The notes: generated by a model not told the origin, from the letters alone. Counted from the stretch's first letter, positions 1 through 10,005 are shown. The stretch: 64,000 nucleotides of DNA from Flammeovirgaceae bacterium (GCA_016709845.1 JADJMA010000023.1:65932-129931), one strand, 5' to 3'. A program made the numbers and translations.

Positions 1-217
1 TAGATTCAAATGTCCCTGAATAGGAGAAATTAGCATTTATATTCTCTATTTGTAGCGTGTCTGCTTGGACATGAACAGCTTGCTCCTTATCGTATTGATA
101 AACTTTACTTTGTGTGGTTTCTTTGTTGTTCTTCAACTTAATAACCACAAAGACAATTAATATCAAGGGTATGATTATGTATAAAGCCTTTTTTACGGTT
201 GATGGTTTTGTGTTCAT
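1..217 (-). CDS. HlyD/RND-type periplasmic adaptor, N-terminus only
   Basis: Reading leftwards from an ATG at 217, about 72 residues are visible before the window edge. They begin with a short basic stretch, then one hydrophobic segment (about residues 11-28), then the start of a soluble region. This is the usual N-terminus of a membrane-fusion adaptor that links an inner-membrane pump to a TolC channel. The assignment rests mainly on position: the start lies 6 bases past the stop of a TolC-family gene. The inner-membrane pump would lie further left. The family call is an inference because the lipoyl and barrel domains are outside the window. Confidence 0.6.
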   Translation of the reverse strand, partial: MNTKPSTVKKALYIIIPLILIVFVVIKLKNNKETTQSKVYQYDKEQAVHVQADTLQIENINANFSYSGTFES

Positions 218-222
218 TTTAA

Positions 223-1559
223 CTAGTAGTTAGTTGTTGAAATATTTCCAGTTAACTTTTTAAGTTCTAAATCTGCTTTCAGGTAATCAATTACTGTAGT
301 GAGATACGTTTGTTGAGCTTCACGCAAGGCGTTGTCAGCAAGCAAAATATCTGTTAGGCTTGCTGTTCCTTGTTTTTGCTGAAGAATAGTTTGCTCATAA
401 ATGTTTTGTGCTAAATTGATTTGCTCGGTTGTCGTTTCTACTGATTTTGTGGTAAGTTTTCTTTGAAGTTTTGCATTATTAATCTGCATTGTAGTTTGCT
501 CGCTTAGCAAGCTTATTTGCAGATCATTATTTTTTAACTCAATTTTTTCTGATCGGCTTTTCGTTGAGTAGTGAATCCATTAAATAGCGGATAAGAGAGT
601 TGAATGCCTGCAAACCCAATAGGATAGAACTTAAGAAAATCATTTGGTTTTTTGTCGTAGCCAAAACCGGCTGTTCCATAGGTTCCAATAAGATTTAGTG
701 AAGGCAATGACCTTGATTTATTTAAGGTATGGAGTTCGCTGGTTAATAATTGGTTCTGGGTTTTTGCTATCCGGATATCTACCGTTGGCGATAGAGTATA
801 TTCTTGCGAGTTTTGATATGGAATGTTTGATTCAATTTCAAGATTTTGGTCAATTGAAATGCCCATTGCAAATTTTAATGCATTTAAGACTTGCTCGTAT
901 TTGCTGCTAATACTCTCTTTTTGTGTAGCTAATTGGGATACCTGTAATTTGACTTTGCTTACATCGGTGCCTTTGGCGAGTAATTGTTCGTTGAGTAATT
1001 GTATGTTTTTCAATAACATTTTAGCATTTACAAGATTACCTTCTGTAAAGGCTAATTGATGAAGTAAAATTTGCGTGTTGTAATACAGGTTAGATATTTC
1101 AAAATAGATATACTCTTCTGTCTTTTTGTATTGTAATTCCACTAATTCTGACGCAACAGCAGAAGTTTGAACTGCTCCATACACTTGCGGATTATACAAG
1201 GACATCATCAATTGTAGATTTGCAGTGATATTATGCGGTACGCCAAACTGAATTGCCTTGAATTCCCAATCTGGAGCCGTTGAATTAAATGTTGACAATG
1301 GCATAAGTTGATAAGGCAGATTTGTAAAATACTTGTAATCCGCATTGGCTGTTATTTTAGGAAGTAGATTGGCTTTAGCTTCTTTTTGCTTTTGCTCACC
1401 AATAGCAATGCTATTTCTACTCATTTGCAGGTTTTTATTGTGAACCTGTGCTGTATCAATACACTGTTGCAACGACCACACTTGACCATGGCCGCTAGTC
1501 CACACAAGCAAAAGCAAGGTAACAAGGAATGTATGTTTGTAAATACTCACTAACTTCAT
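223..1559 (-). CDS. TolC family outer-membrane efflux channel (frameshifted)
   Basis: Outer-membrane factor of a tripartite efflux system. The protein opens with a signal peptide (hydrophobic residues about 11-25, ending near HGQ) and then shows the long Gln/Asn-rich helices typical of TolC. A conserved segment near residue 330 (SYPLFNGFTTQRKAD) marks the second half. The frame breaks in an A run near 541-546: adding one A joins KADQKK to IELKNNDLQ and continues to the stop at 223, giving about 445 residues, normal for the family. The adaptor start follows 6 bases later. The break looks like a sequencing error, although a real mutation cannot be excluded from this sequence. Confidence 0.85.
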
Positions 1560-1656
1560 CGGATAATTTTTTTTTGTTATCGGCTTACCTAATGTATTTC
1601 AGATTAGGGTTAATTTTAGTTTAATTGAATTAGAAACTAAACGCGATGCCTCTGAT

Positions 1657-2046
1657 TTATATATTGTTTAAAGCTGTTCTTAATTTTTCTTCTATCTTAG
1701 TTGCAGCTTGAGCTAATTCGTTGTTTCCAATACCACTCATAGCCACTAAAGGGGCAATCATAGCGACTTCAACATCACCGTTTGCTAATTCACGTATGGT
1801 TACGTTGCAAGGCAACAGGGTGCTTACCGTGGGTTCAATGCTCAGTACTTTGTCGGCATAAACCGGATTACAAGCACCTAAAATGACATGAGGCAAATAA
1901 TCTTTATTCAGTTTGCTTTTCATGGTAGCTTGCAAGTCAATTTCAGTTAATACACCAAAACCTTCCTTTTTCAATTCTGTTACTACCTTGGGGCGTATGG
2001 CTGCCAGGGTAGTGCCTGCGATTATTTTTGAATTGTAATATTTCAT
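1657..2046 (-). CDS. DUF302 domain protein
   Basis: A 129-residue soluble protein matching the DUF302 pattern throughout: a short N-terminal strand, a KEGFGVLTEID segment (about 26-37), HVILGACNP (about 53-61) with the conserved Cys, and LLPCNVTIRE (about 77-86) with the second Cys. DUF302 proteins are small alpha/beta proteins of unknown role often found next to metal or redox genes. It lies about 90 bases after the small membrane protein and about 100 bases before the TolC gene, all on the minus strand. Co-transcription with the efflux genes is plausible but not shown. Confidence 0.8.
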   Translation of the reverse strand: MKYYNSKIIAGTTLAAIRPKVVTELKKEGFGVLTEIDLQATMKSKLNKDYLPHVILGACNPVYADKVLSIEPTVSTLLPCNVTIRELANGDVEVAMIAPLVAMSGIGNNELAQAATKIEEKLRTALNNI

Positions 2047-2133
2047 ATCTTTTTATTTTTGGTTTTATTTTTTCGACTATAAATTCGTCTTAATTAGTTT
2101 TCTGTATACCCAACAGCTTGTTCGGTAAGAATT

Positions 2134-2532
2134 TTAGTCATTGTGATTTGTTTTTTTTGTAATACTATAATATGCGGTGTAAGTGAAAATTAGTGTTAGG
2201 GAGATTCTAAAAATCATGGCGCCTACAGTTTTGGTTTCATAAATACCACCCGTGGCTATATGAATAAATAGCCCAATAAGTGCTAATACTAAAAGAAGCA
2301 CTGACGCTGCCAAAATGGGTGTAGTCCATTTTTTGTTTTTACAAAACCCATAGACGGCAAACAGATAAATGATACTACTAATAAAATTTGCCCAAACTAT
2401 AAATAGAACATAGTTTCCCTCTTTGGCTCTAATGTCAAACAAATCGAAGATTATGGATGTGCTTAAAAACAACGTAAGTAAACCGAAGGCTAATAAAATG
2501 GCTGCGGCTATTTTTGGAATATATTTTTTCAT
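2134..2532 (-). CDS. Small four-helix membrane protein
   Basis: A 132-residue protein with four predicted membrane helices (about residues 8-30, 42-64, 72-94 and 104-124) and a Lys-rich tail. I recognise no catalytic motif. Its ATG overlaps the TGA of the TetR gene (shared bases 2529-2532), so the two are very likely translated as a pair. This suggests it belongs to the regulated stress or efflux unit. It could be a DoxX- or DUF-type small membrane protein, but I cannot name the family with confidence. Confidence 0.65.
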   Translation of the reverse strand: MKKYIPKIAAAILLAFGLLTLFLSTSIIFDLFDIRAKEGNYVLFIVWANFISSIIYLFAVYGFCKNKKWTTPILAASVLLLVLALIGLFIHIATGGIYETKTVGAMIFRISLTLIFTYTAYYSITKKTNHND

Positions 2533-3121
2533 TTCTCTATCATTTTTAAAATTCCGTTTAATACACTAGTTCCGTTATTTATCAAATGCGACTTATTACC
2601 AGAAAGTTTCCATTTTAAAACGACCATTCTCATACTGCCCATAATTATTGTTGTGATCGGCTCAGCACCTAATATTTTTCCATAGACTCCTTCGTTTTGG
2701 CCTTTTACTATAAGTCCTTGGATATTTTTTGCATCAGAGCCATCATGACGGAAATCTTTTCACTTAATTCTTTATTAAATTGAAATATTCCTTCTGAGAA
2801 AATCACACTAACGATGGCCGGTTTTTGTGTAAAGCTTTTAAGTTGGGATGCAAATATTTGTCTTAAGAGTTCAGAAGGTTCCTTTTTTTTATCAGCGACC
2901 AGAGTAGCTATCCGCTCATTCATTTCTAAAATGTAATACGTTAATAATCCTAGTAATATTTCGTTTTTACTTTTAAAATGGCGGTATAAGGCGGCCTCCG
3001 ACAACCGGAGATCAGCAGCTAAGTTCTTTATAGTTAATTCCTGTATCCCAAATTTATCAATACGAAGCGTTGCGGCTTCCATTATTTCTATTTGTCTCTC
3101 GGTAAAATCTTTTGGTTTCAT
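2529..3121 (-). CDS. TetR/AcrR family transcriptional regulator (frameshifted)
   Basis: The N-terminal helix-turn-helix is clear: residues about 9-56 contain TIKNLAADLRLSEAALYRHF followed by KSKNEIL, the standard TetR DNA-binding signature. The ligand-binding half is cut by an early stop at 2708, but one added base near 2712 restores the frame. It then reads LIVKGQNEGVYGKILGAEP and continues to a TGA at 2529, giving about 197 residues, the usual TetR length. The start overlaps the stop of the upstream membrane gene and its stop overlaps the next start (ATGA in both cases). It probably represses its own operon through the inverted repeat at 3542-3563. Confidence 0.85.
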
Positions 3122-3524
3122 TTAGTTAGCTTTAAGTTCATGAACGAAAATCCTAACCAAATTACTGACACGGTCATTGCAATGGCTCCAATTAAAACTA
3201 ATGCCGGAGGTAATCCGAAATACACTTCGGTCAAGATTCCAATGGGCATTAACAATCCGGTTAGTGCCAACCAGGAAATAGTCTTCACGTTTTTAGTTTG
3301 TCTCTAAAATGCAATAGCAGATAACCAATAAGGATATTTAGAAAAGCAAATAGGTTTCCGTGAACGTGTGCCAGCCTGCTTTCAAAATGTTTTCCGTTAC
3401 TATACGAGCTCACCCATTCTTCTTTACCCGGAGCAAAGTCACGCAAGTAAATTAATAGAAACCCATAAGGCATAAAGAGCCCCATGGTGAGGAATCCAAT
3501 CGAGATGTTGTTCTTGCCGTTCAT
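3118..3524 (-). CDS. Small membrane protein, first gene of the TetR operon (frameshifted)
   Basis: Reading from ATG 3524 gives about 78 residues with two hydrophobic segments and a HVHGN motif. A stop then interrupts at 3285. Adding one A to the A run near 3294 joins it to KNVKTISWLALTGLLMP and two more hydrophobic helices, ending at a TGA (3118-3120) that overlaps the TetR start. The repaired protein has about 135 residues and four helices. I do not recognise the family. Its first-position place downstream of the operator suggests it is a direct target of the regulator. Confidence 0.65.
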
Positions 3525-3876
3525 TTTGTTTAAAATATTAATGTAAGTGAGCGTTCACTTGCAAACATACGAAAATTAATTTTAGTTCTATAACTATTGA
3601 AGAAGTTTCAAAATGTTGCGAAAATCACTTGGTACGCGGGTTAATTTGATTTTTGTCACTTTAAAATGGACTGACGGGGTTTCTTTTGCTTTTCTAAGCA
3701 AACAGCCATTTCACACAATTCTACTATAATTAAAGCACCCCAATTCAGGCCTTTATTTTTTGCAACGTAGAAAGAGAATTTGCAAATTCTGATAGAAAAT
3801 GAGATACTATTTCATTTCGGCTCTTATGCTGCTTAACCTGACTAAGGTTATTTTCAGCCAAGAGGTGACAGTGTGT
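3525..3876. other. 352-base gene-poor stretch
   Basis: Apart from the operator/promoter at 3542-3569 and the short signal-peptide-like stub starting at 3799, I see no gene, RNA or repeat here. The stretch is AT-rich and separates two minus-strand gene blocks. Confidence 0.5.
3542..3569 (-). promoter_or_regulatory. TetR-type operator overlapping a -7 promoter box
   Basis: Bases 3545-3560 form AAGTGA-GCGT-TCACTT, an inverted repeat that extends to TG...CA at 3542-3563 with one mismatch. This is the size and look of operators bound by TetR-family repressors. On the minus strand the repeat directly abuts TATGTTTG (3562-3569), a match to the Bacteroidota -7 box TAnnTTTG. The start codon of the operon's first gene is 18 bases downstream. 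A protein bound here would cover the promoter, fitting autorepression. No good TTG -33 box is visible. Confidence 0.6.
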
Positions 3877-3885
3877 TTATCCTAA
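3799..3885 (+). pseudogene. Signal-peptide stub, possible gene remnant
   Basis: A 28-codon plus-strand frame starting at ATG 3799 encodes a hydrophobic leader ending in a FSQE-like cleavage site, which looks like the beginning of a secreted protein. It stops at 3883-3885, inside the end of the oppositely oriented ThDP gene. The mature protein is absent. It may be the remnant of a gene truncated when the neighbouring cluster arrived, or a chance frame. The call rests only on hydrophobic pattern. Confidence 0.3.
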
Positions 3886-5603
3886 TATCTTTCTTGTTAT
3901 AGCCCTGCCAATAAATCGAACTTTATCGCGAAAGGGAAAATTTTCTAAAACCGATTTCACGACACCTTTGGTAAACCGGGTTCGTTTTTTATAATCTATA
4001 AACACGTCAACCAAAACAATTTTATTGGCCTTAGCCTCCTGGAGTGCTGCACTAATATTTTGATCTATCAGAGCGTCATCTTCTATAGCCAGGTAGGTGG
4101 CACCCACAGCGTTTGCAATGCCTTCTAATTTAAAATCCCCTAATTGTGTGGATGTCTTTCTATTATAAGGGATTTCTTGACCTTGTGATATCTGAGAAAG
4201 CTCGCCATCATGAAAAACAAAAATTACAATCCCCAAATTATTTCGTGTTGCCGTTAACAACTCCAGCCCAGTCATAAGAAAAGCACCATCACCAACAATT
4301 CCAATAACCTGTTTGTCTGGATTAACAAACTTAGCTCCTATGGTTGCGGGTACACAGTACCCCATGCAATTGAAATCGGTAGGACTAATTAAATGTTTGC
4401 TTTTTAAATTTTGAAATAACTCTACGGTAAGGAAGGTATGATTGCCATCATCTACAACAGTAATGGCATCATTTTCAAGATTGCTTCTTAAACTCTTAAA
4501 GAAATGATAGGGATTGACCCGATCGAATTTATAATCGGACCATTCTTTATAATAAGCCTGTTTATCTTTTGCAATGGAACTGATTAAATGCGGATCAGTT
4601 TTTTGGATATTCTTTTTTGTGAGCTCTGTTAACAGATATTCTAAAATCTGCTTTGCATCACCTTGTATGGCCAGTTTACTCTTGTAATTTTTGTCGAAAA
4701 CATTTTCATCTATATCAATATGGATAAGGTTTTCGGGAACTTCTGCGCTAAAGCTTCCTGTAGGCAGTTCTGCAAATCTTGTTCCTACCGCAATTAGACA
4801 ATCAACATCTTTAAATGCATTTTCAGAAGCGGGTACAGATGCTGGACCAAACCCCATTCCGGTGAATAATGGATGATCACCAGGAAACACGCTATAGCCT
4901 TGCAGTGTGGTAGATATGGGAGCATTTAGTCGCTCTGCAACTTGTATACTTATGGCAGTCGCCTCTTTGGCGCCCCACCCTAAAAACAATCCTACTTTTT
5001 TAGATTCTGAAATGATTTGAATCGCATCATCGATTTTAGACCCGAATATGGCTGGTTTACTTTCAGGTTTTTTATAGGTTAATATTTCCGAAACTTCCCC
5101 TTTAAACAATTGAATGTTTGCGGGGATCTCAATAAAGACCGGACCAGGGTTTCCGGAAATCGCGATGTTATAGGCATCAAAAATACTGGGCATTATTTCC
5201 TGATGGCTTTTTATCTTGTACGTCTTTTAGTGATCCCGCTTAATACCGAATGCATGTCCCATTCGTGAAGCTGATAACTTTTATTCACATCTGTACGAAT
5301 TCCACCTGAGATGATAAGCATAGGAATGCCATCTAAAAAAGCTTCGCCAATGCCACTTAAAGCATGGGTGATCCCAGCTGCAGGTACAATAACCAACGTT
5401 CCGATATTATCTGAAGTACGACTTACCGCATCGGCCATAAACGCACCGCCACCTTCATGTGTAACTAATATAGGTGTGATCTTTTCGGACTTGTTCAATT
5501 CATCATAAATCTCAGTATTATGTACACCGGGAACACCAAACGTATGTGATATAGGTAATTGCTCTAAGGCGTTAACAACTAACCATGCACCTGTTTTATT
5601 CAT
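3877..5603 (-). CDS. Thiamine diphosphate enzyme, acetolactate synthase-like (frameshifted)
   Basis: The N-terminal ThDP domain carries the catalytic Glu in VTHEGGGAFMADA (about residues 47-59), and the C-terminal domain carries GDGAFLMTG (about 440). The two pieces are split near 5215; adding one A to the AAAA run makes GITKKTYKIK and continues smoothly, giving about 575 residues, the usual size for acetolactate synthase, benzoylformate decarboxylase and relatives. The NN that normally ends the GDG-NN motif reads as FHDGE, a variant seen in several ALS-like enzymes. It starts 13 bases after the FAD dehydrogenase stop, so the two are probably co-transcribed. The substrate (a 2-keto acid) cannot be predicted. 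Confidence 0.8.
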
Positions 5604-5616
5604 AGAAAATCTATTT

Positions 5617-7236
5617 TTAAAATTTTATTCCTGCTATACTTGCTCCGGCTACTCGCCCTGTTAATATACAAGATCCTAAAAAAGTACCTTCTAATGATCG
5701 GGCTCCATGAATGCCCCCGCCTCCAAATCCTGCAGATTCGCCAACAGCATAGAGTCCTGAGATAACCTCACCCTCTTTATTGATTACTTGTGAATTTAAA
5801 TTGGTAGGTATGCCACCCAAACTTTTTCTGCTCAAAATATATTGTTTGACTGCAATTAATGGCCCTGCTTTGGGGTCTACTATCTTTTGAAATTTTGAGG
5901 TTCTGATTTTATCTCCGCTATACAATCTAAAGTTAATTAATCGTCTTAACTGTTCATCATTAAAATGGGATTTCCCTCTATCGATTTCCTCGTCATAATT
6001 TTGTAAATCTTTTTTAAGCGTCTCCAAATCCACTAAGTCAGTATTACTTTGTTGATTCATTTTTTCAACCAACTCATCAACCGTGTTAGCCACCACAAAG
6101 TGATCCGATTCGTCAATCAATCTATTGATTAATCTTTTGTTGCCGAATAAAACATCTTTTATCATCGTTAATTTATTCTTGTTCCTGAAAGCCGTCATAT
6201 ATTCTGAACCCGAAACAGCTAATTCCTTAATGGCAATTTTCCAGTTCATCACACTCCATGAGTACTGATGCTTTGTCTTAAGTATGTTTTCCACAAAAAA
6301 CAAAGTATCAGTATACCCAACTAACGGGGGTTGAAACCGCTTGCCTGTGGAGTCGACCCAAATAGCAGATCTGGGTGGAACCAGGCTTAACCCGTCTCTG
6401 AATTTTCCTTTTTCCGGGTTGGGAGTGGGAATTCCGGCAGCATAGTGCCATTGTCTATTTAAGTTGGTTGAATGTATTCCCTTTCGTTCCAGATCCAAAT
6501 GTATTGTTCCATCAGCATATTGATGCGATCCATTTAATAATGTATCGGGTGGAGTACCGAGGTTAGGATGCCAATGTTTCTTAACCAACTCCAAATCACC
6601 GCCTGTAATTCCTCCCGAGGCAATGACTATATTTTTTGCTGTAATGCTTACTCTTTGTTTTGTTGATTCATCAAAAACGTCAACACCTACCGCTTTTTTA
6701 TTTTCTATCGCAATAGACTCCACCTTGTGTTGAAACTTTATCTCCAGGTTCTCCTTATTTTTATGATTCAGTAAATAGTTTACAACCTGATTAGATAAAT
6801 CATATCCGGTTCCCCAGGTTATATGCCATCGGGGAACCGAATTTCCCTTAACATACATACCGCGTTCCGGCCAATTTACAACAGGAAGAAACCCAACATT
6901 TTTATCGATAAGCCAGTTGTAAATAATAGAAATGGAATGATCTGAATAAAACTTAGCCCATTTCGCGCCTAAACAATCTCTGTCAGTGAATTCACCATAA
7001 CGCATCCAGTCCTCATAAAGTAATGTGGCTGAATCTTTAATTCCTGCTCTTTTTTGCTGAGGTGTACCCGAAAATAAAATACCACCAAAAGATTTTTTTG
7101 CCAATCCTCCAAAATTTTCCTCAATATCTCTTTCAATAATAAGAACCTTTTTATCGTTATCGAGTAGTTCGATGGCTGCCGATATTCCTGCCAATCCACC
7201 TCCCACTATTACGTTTTCGTATTTAAGAATATTCAT
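5617..7236 (-). CDS. FAD-binding dehydrogenase (fumarate reductase/ketosteroid dehydrogenase-like)
   Basis: A 539-residue flavoprotein. The N-terminal dinucleotide-binding motif VGGGLAGISAA (about residues 11-21) is followed by the acidic strand end ERD. The C-terminal FAD segment reads GLYAVGESAGFGGGGIHGA (about 495-513), and SLEGTFLGSC follows. The architecture is that of the FAD_binding_2 family, which dehydrogenates or reduces C-C bonds beside a carbonyl. There is no signal peptide, so it is cytoplasmic. It is intact, unlike its neighbours. Pairing with a ThDP enzyme suggests a small catabolic unit acting on a keto acid, but no substrate is visible. Confidence 0.8.
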   Translation of the reverse strand: MNILKYENVIVGGGLAGISAAIELLDNDKKVLIIERDIEENFGGLAKKSFGGILFSGTPQQKRAGIKDSATLLYEDWMRYGEFTDRDCLGAKWAKFYSDHSISIIYNWLIDKNVGFLPVVNWPERGMYVKGNSVPRWHITWGTGYDLSNQVVNYLLNHKNKENLEIKFQHKVESIAIENKKAVGVDVFDESTKQRVSITAKNIVIASGGITGGDLELVKKHWHPNLGTPPDTLLNGSHQYADGTIHLDLERKGIHSTNLNRQWHYAAGIPTPNPEKGKFRDGLSLVPPRSAIWVDSTGKRFQPPLVGYTDTLFFVENILKTKHQYSWSVMNWKIAIKELAVSGSEYMTAFRNKNKLTMIKDVLFGNKRLINRLIDESDHFVVANTVDELVEKMNQQSNTDLVDLETLKKDLQNYDEEIDRGKSHFNDEQLRRLINFRLYSGDKIRTSKFQKIVDPKAGPLIAVKQYILSRKSLGGIPTNLNSQVINKEGEVISGLYAVGESAGFGGGGIHGARSLEGTFLGSCILTGRVAGASIAGIKF

Positions 7237-7346
7237 AAATTGTTTTCAGAATGAAGGCAAACGACCATGTAACTGCCGACTCCTCACATAGGTCACTACC
7301 AAAATAATACTTTTGTGACTCCTATCAAATTCAAAGAATGGCGCAT

Positions 7347-7939
7347 CTACTTCAATATTTTAAAATTTAGCACTAATTTCTTTGCTTGAATTAAAGTACG
7401 CCAGTCTATGAACAAAAGGCAAAAGATCAGTAGCAAGCCCAATAGAAGGCTTGCGATGGACTGCCAGGATAATACATTGTCGATAATACTTTTAGCATTT
7501 TCTAAGGCATATTTTCCGGCATGCAATGCGATAGTGTCACTGGTAAATTTGCCAATGAGAAACGCAGGTATAATATATAGCGGATTTAATTTTGAAATAC
7601 CGGCTCCTAAAAAATGGGTGTAGTGGGGAGTGGTAATAATGAATAACCAAGTACAACCATCTGGCCTTTCCATTTATTCTCTCTCATTTTATCTCCAAGA
7701 AACTGAATATCCTTATTCTTCGATACTTTTAAATACTTTTTTGCTAGCAATGGAGCATATAAAAGAACAATGTATCTACCTAAAACGGAACCAGCTACTC
7801 CAACTACAATTACTAACCATACATCTAAGCGAAAAAGTATCTGAAAGAATACCATTATCGTAAATGCGGGTGGGAAAGGAAAAGGCACGATATCAAATAC
7901 CAAGGCACCTAAGAAAACTAAGATATACTGCCACCACAT
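7347..7939 (-). CDS. DedA/VTT-like small membrane protein (frameshifted)
   Basis: Two overlapping frames join into one protein when a T is added to the T run near 7607-7612, giving PTTPIFLGAGISKLNPLYIIPAF. The repaired protein has about 197 residues with four or five hydrophobic segments and the Pro-rich turn (SLLPLPTTPIF) typical of VTT/DedA-type (SNARE-associated) membrane proteins, which act in lipid scrambling or membrane homeostasis. It is about 110 bases upstream of the FAD dehydrogenase on the same strand and may lead the operon. The family call is from the general pattern only. Confidence 0.6.
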
Positions 7940-8032
7940 TTTTTCTGAATTTTTATTAGAAATTTCTATTTTGCAATGATCGCTAATGTTTTCCGATTAT
8001 CCGAAGGGTAGGGTTTTTACCACATAACTTGT

Positions 8033-8047
8033 CCCGATAGGGATCGG
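8033..8047. repeat. Small palindrome, CCCGAT...ATCGG type
   Basis: CCGAT-AGGG-ATCGG forms a five-base stem within a gene-free 290-base spacer. It resembles the better palindromes at 16287-16306 and 60676-60693, and I treat the three as members of one small extragenic repeat family. Nothing else is recognisable in 7940-8231. Confidence 0.45.
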
Positions 8048-8231
8048 TAAAAAATGTAATCGTTACCTGCATCCCAAAAAATTTATTTTTTAGTGAACCA
8101 TACTGAAGCATTATAAGTTCTTTTCAAGAAAAGAAATATACCCGTAAATTTACTCTAAGATTAAATCACAAAATTTGGATTGTTAGCTGCCTCCAATAGG
8201 CAAATTACACCACTTTGAAAACTGTACGACT

Positions 8232-9470
8232 ATGTCAGAAGTATCTCTTCCGGTAAGCTTGCAAGATATTCAAAAGGCACAAGCTCTTTTGAATAATATT
8301 ATACATCCTACACTTTTAGACTTTAGTCGTAATTTGTCGGATCGTGCCGGAGTTGATGTTTATCTGAAATGTGAGAACCTGAACCGAACTGGATCATTCA
8401 AAATCAGGGGAGCTTATAATCGGATGGCTCATTTGACTGACGAAGAAAAGTCTCTTGGAGTTGTCGCTGCTTCTGCAGGCAATCATGCACAGGGGGTTGC
8501 TTTGGCTGCCAGACTGCTGGGGATCAAAGCAACTATTATCATGCCTCATGGGGCCTCTTCACCTAAGTTACTGGCTACACGCGGCTATGGTGCAACTGTT
8601 GAACAAACCGGACAAACGATTGATGATTGTTTAATACGCGCTGAGGAGATTGAAGATAAAACCGGTGCTGTTTTAATTCACCCATTCAATCACAAAGACA
8701 TCATCGCGGGGCAGGGAACCTGCGGTCTCGAAATTCTTGAACAATGCCCCGATGTAAAAACAATTTTGGTGAGTACCGGGGGAGGAGGGTTACTGGCTGG
8801 AATCACTACGGCAGTAAAATCATTACGACCCGATGTAAAAGTAGTTGGCGTACAGGCTGAACAAGCTGCTGCCTATCCGCTCTCACTTAAAAAAGGTAAA
8901 CCTGTCACTGTTAAAAACATGAACACCATGGCGGATGGTATTGCTGTGGGTTCCCCGGGTGAAATCCCCTTTGAAATTATTCAAAAATTAACAGCCGCCA
9001 TAGAAACAGTAAACGAAAATGGTCTTTCAGCTGCCCTGTTATTTTTATTGGAACGCGCTAAGCTTGTGGTAGAACCTGCCGGTGCTGCAGCGGTAGCGCA
9101 TTTGCTTGATCGACCTGCGGGTCACTATCAGGGGCCGTTGGTGGCAGTTTTATCCGGTGGCAATATTGATCCGGTTTTATTGATGCGTATCATTCGACAT
9201 GGAATGGCTGCTGAAGGACGATACATGCACTTTCGTGTTCGTGTGCCGGATAGACCGGGTTCATTAGCTGGTATTTTAAATGATCTTGCTATGTTATCGG
9301 CAAACGTACTGGAAGTAGAACACGTACGCACCTCGTCCGAATTACTCATCGATGAAGTGGAGATCAGCATACAAATAGAAACCATGGGATTGGCACATCA
9401 AGAAAAAGTATTGGCTTCCTTGAAGAAAGATGGCTATCAACTTCGGTTCAATGGATTGGGTAAAAAGTAA
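8232..9470 (+). CDS. ilvA: Threonine ammonia-lyase (threonine deaminase)
   Basis: PLP enzyme that converts threonine to 2-oxobutanoate and ammonia, the first step to isoleucine. The PLP lysine is in GSFKIRGA (Lys about 57), the phosphate-binding loop is STGGGGLL (about 181-188), and SAGNHAQGVA (about 84-93) is the substrate loop. Residues about 330-405 form one ACT domain (VRVPDRPGSLAGIL), which senses amino acids. At 412 residues it matches the single-ACT form found in many Bacteroidota and could be biosynthetic or catabolic. The frame is intact and stands alone between minus-strand genes. Confidence 0.92.
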   Translation: MSEVSLPVSLQDIQKAQALLNNIIHPTLLDFSRNLSDRAGVDVYLKCENLNRTGSFKIRGAYNRMAHLTDEEKSLGVVAASAGNHAQGVALAARLLGIKATIIMPHGASSPKLLATRGYGATVEQTGQTIDDCLIRAEEIEDKTGAVLIHPFNHKDIIAGQGTCGLEILEQCPDVKTILVSTGGGGLLAGITTAVKSLRPDVKVVGVQAEQAAAYPLSLKKGKPVTVKNMNTMADGIAVGSPGEIPFEIIQKLTAAIETVNENGLSAALLFLLERAKLVVEPAGAAAVAHLLDRPAGHYQGPLVAVLSGGNIDPVLLMRIIRHGMAAEGRYMHFRVRVPDRPGSLAGILNDLAMLSANVLEVEHVRTSSELLIDEVEISIQIETMGLAHQEKVLASLKKDGYQLRFNGLGKK

Positions 9471-9489
9471 GTCTATCGAGTAAAGGAAA

Positions 9490-10005
9490 TTAATTAGCGA
9501 GTCGAACAATTTCATCAAAATTATAACCTGCTCTCGCCAACGCGCGCCTGGCCGATTCTATTGCTATAGGTGCCGGATTGGGAGGATGAACAGGCACTTC
9601 TTCTGTACCTGCAAGTTTGTCTAAAAGTTCCTGTGTTTGCCCATGCGTCAATGCTTCACAAATATCGTACAATCCTCCCGGCTCCTCTTCAGCCATATCG
9701 TGTTTTCCCAAAACATATCGTATCACTTTTATCAGAGACGAAGTAGGTGGAGGCACCATTAATGCAGTAAGTGCGCCATGTTCGAGTCGATACCTTGGAA
9801 TGAGTGCTTGCATTACTGCTGGATCAACTTTCTTGGCTGTGGGAAAGAGGGTATTCTCTTCCATTTTAATGTGCCGCAATAATTGGGTTCGAAATTGGTG
9901 ATAATAATCCATGTCAATTTCATCGGGTTGTTCAGTTGCTTTATTCAACAACGTATCAATCCGATGATGATCTTTTGTGAAAAACTGATGCAAGGGTTTG
10001 TTCAT
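9490..10005 (-). CDS. Hemerythrin HHE-domain protein
   Basis: A 171-residue helical protein. The N-terminal half has the His/Glu pattern of hemerythrin-like HHE domains: FTKDHHRID (about 9-17), LLRHIKMEENTLFP (about 43-56), RLEHGAL (about 73-79) and a later GKHDMAEEE (about 99-107). These residues would bind a di-iron centre. Relatives act in oxygen, nitric oxide or iron sensing and in Fe-S repair. It is convergent with ilvA, with a 19-base gap, and has no operon partners, so its function here is open. Confidence 0.8.
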   Translation of the reverse strand: MNKPLHQFFTKDHHRIDTLLNKATEQPDEIDMDYYHQFRTQLLRHIKMEENTLFPTAKKVDPAVMQALIPRYRLEHGALTALMVPPPTSSLIKVIRYVLGKHDMAEEEPGGLYDICEALTHGQTQELLDKLAGTEEVPVHPPNPAPIAIESARRALARAGYNFDEIVRLAN

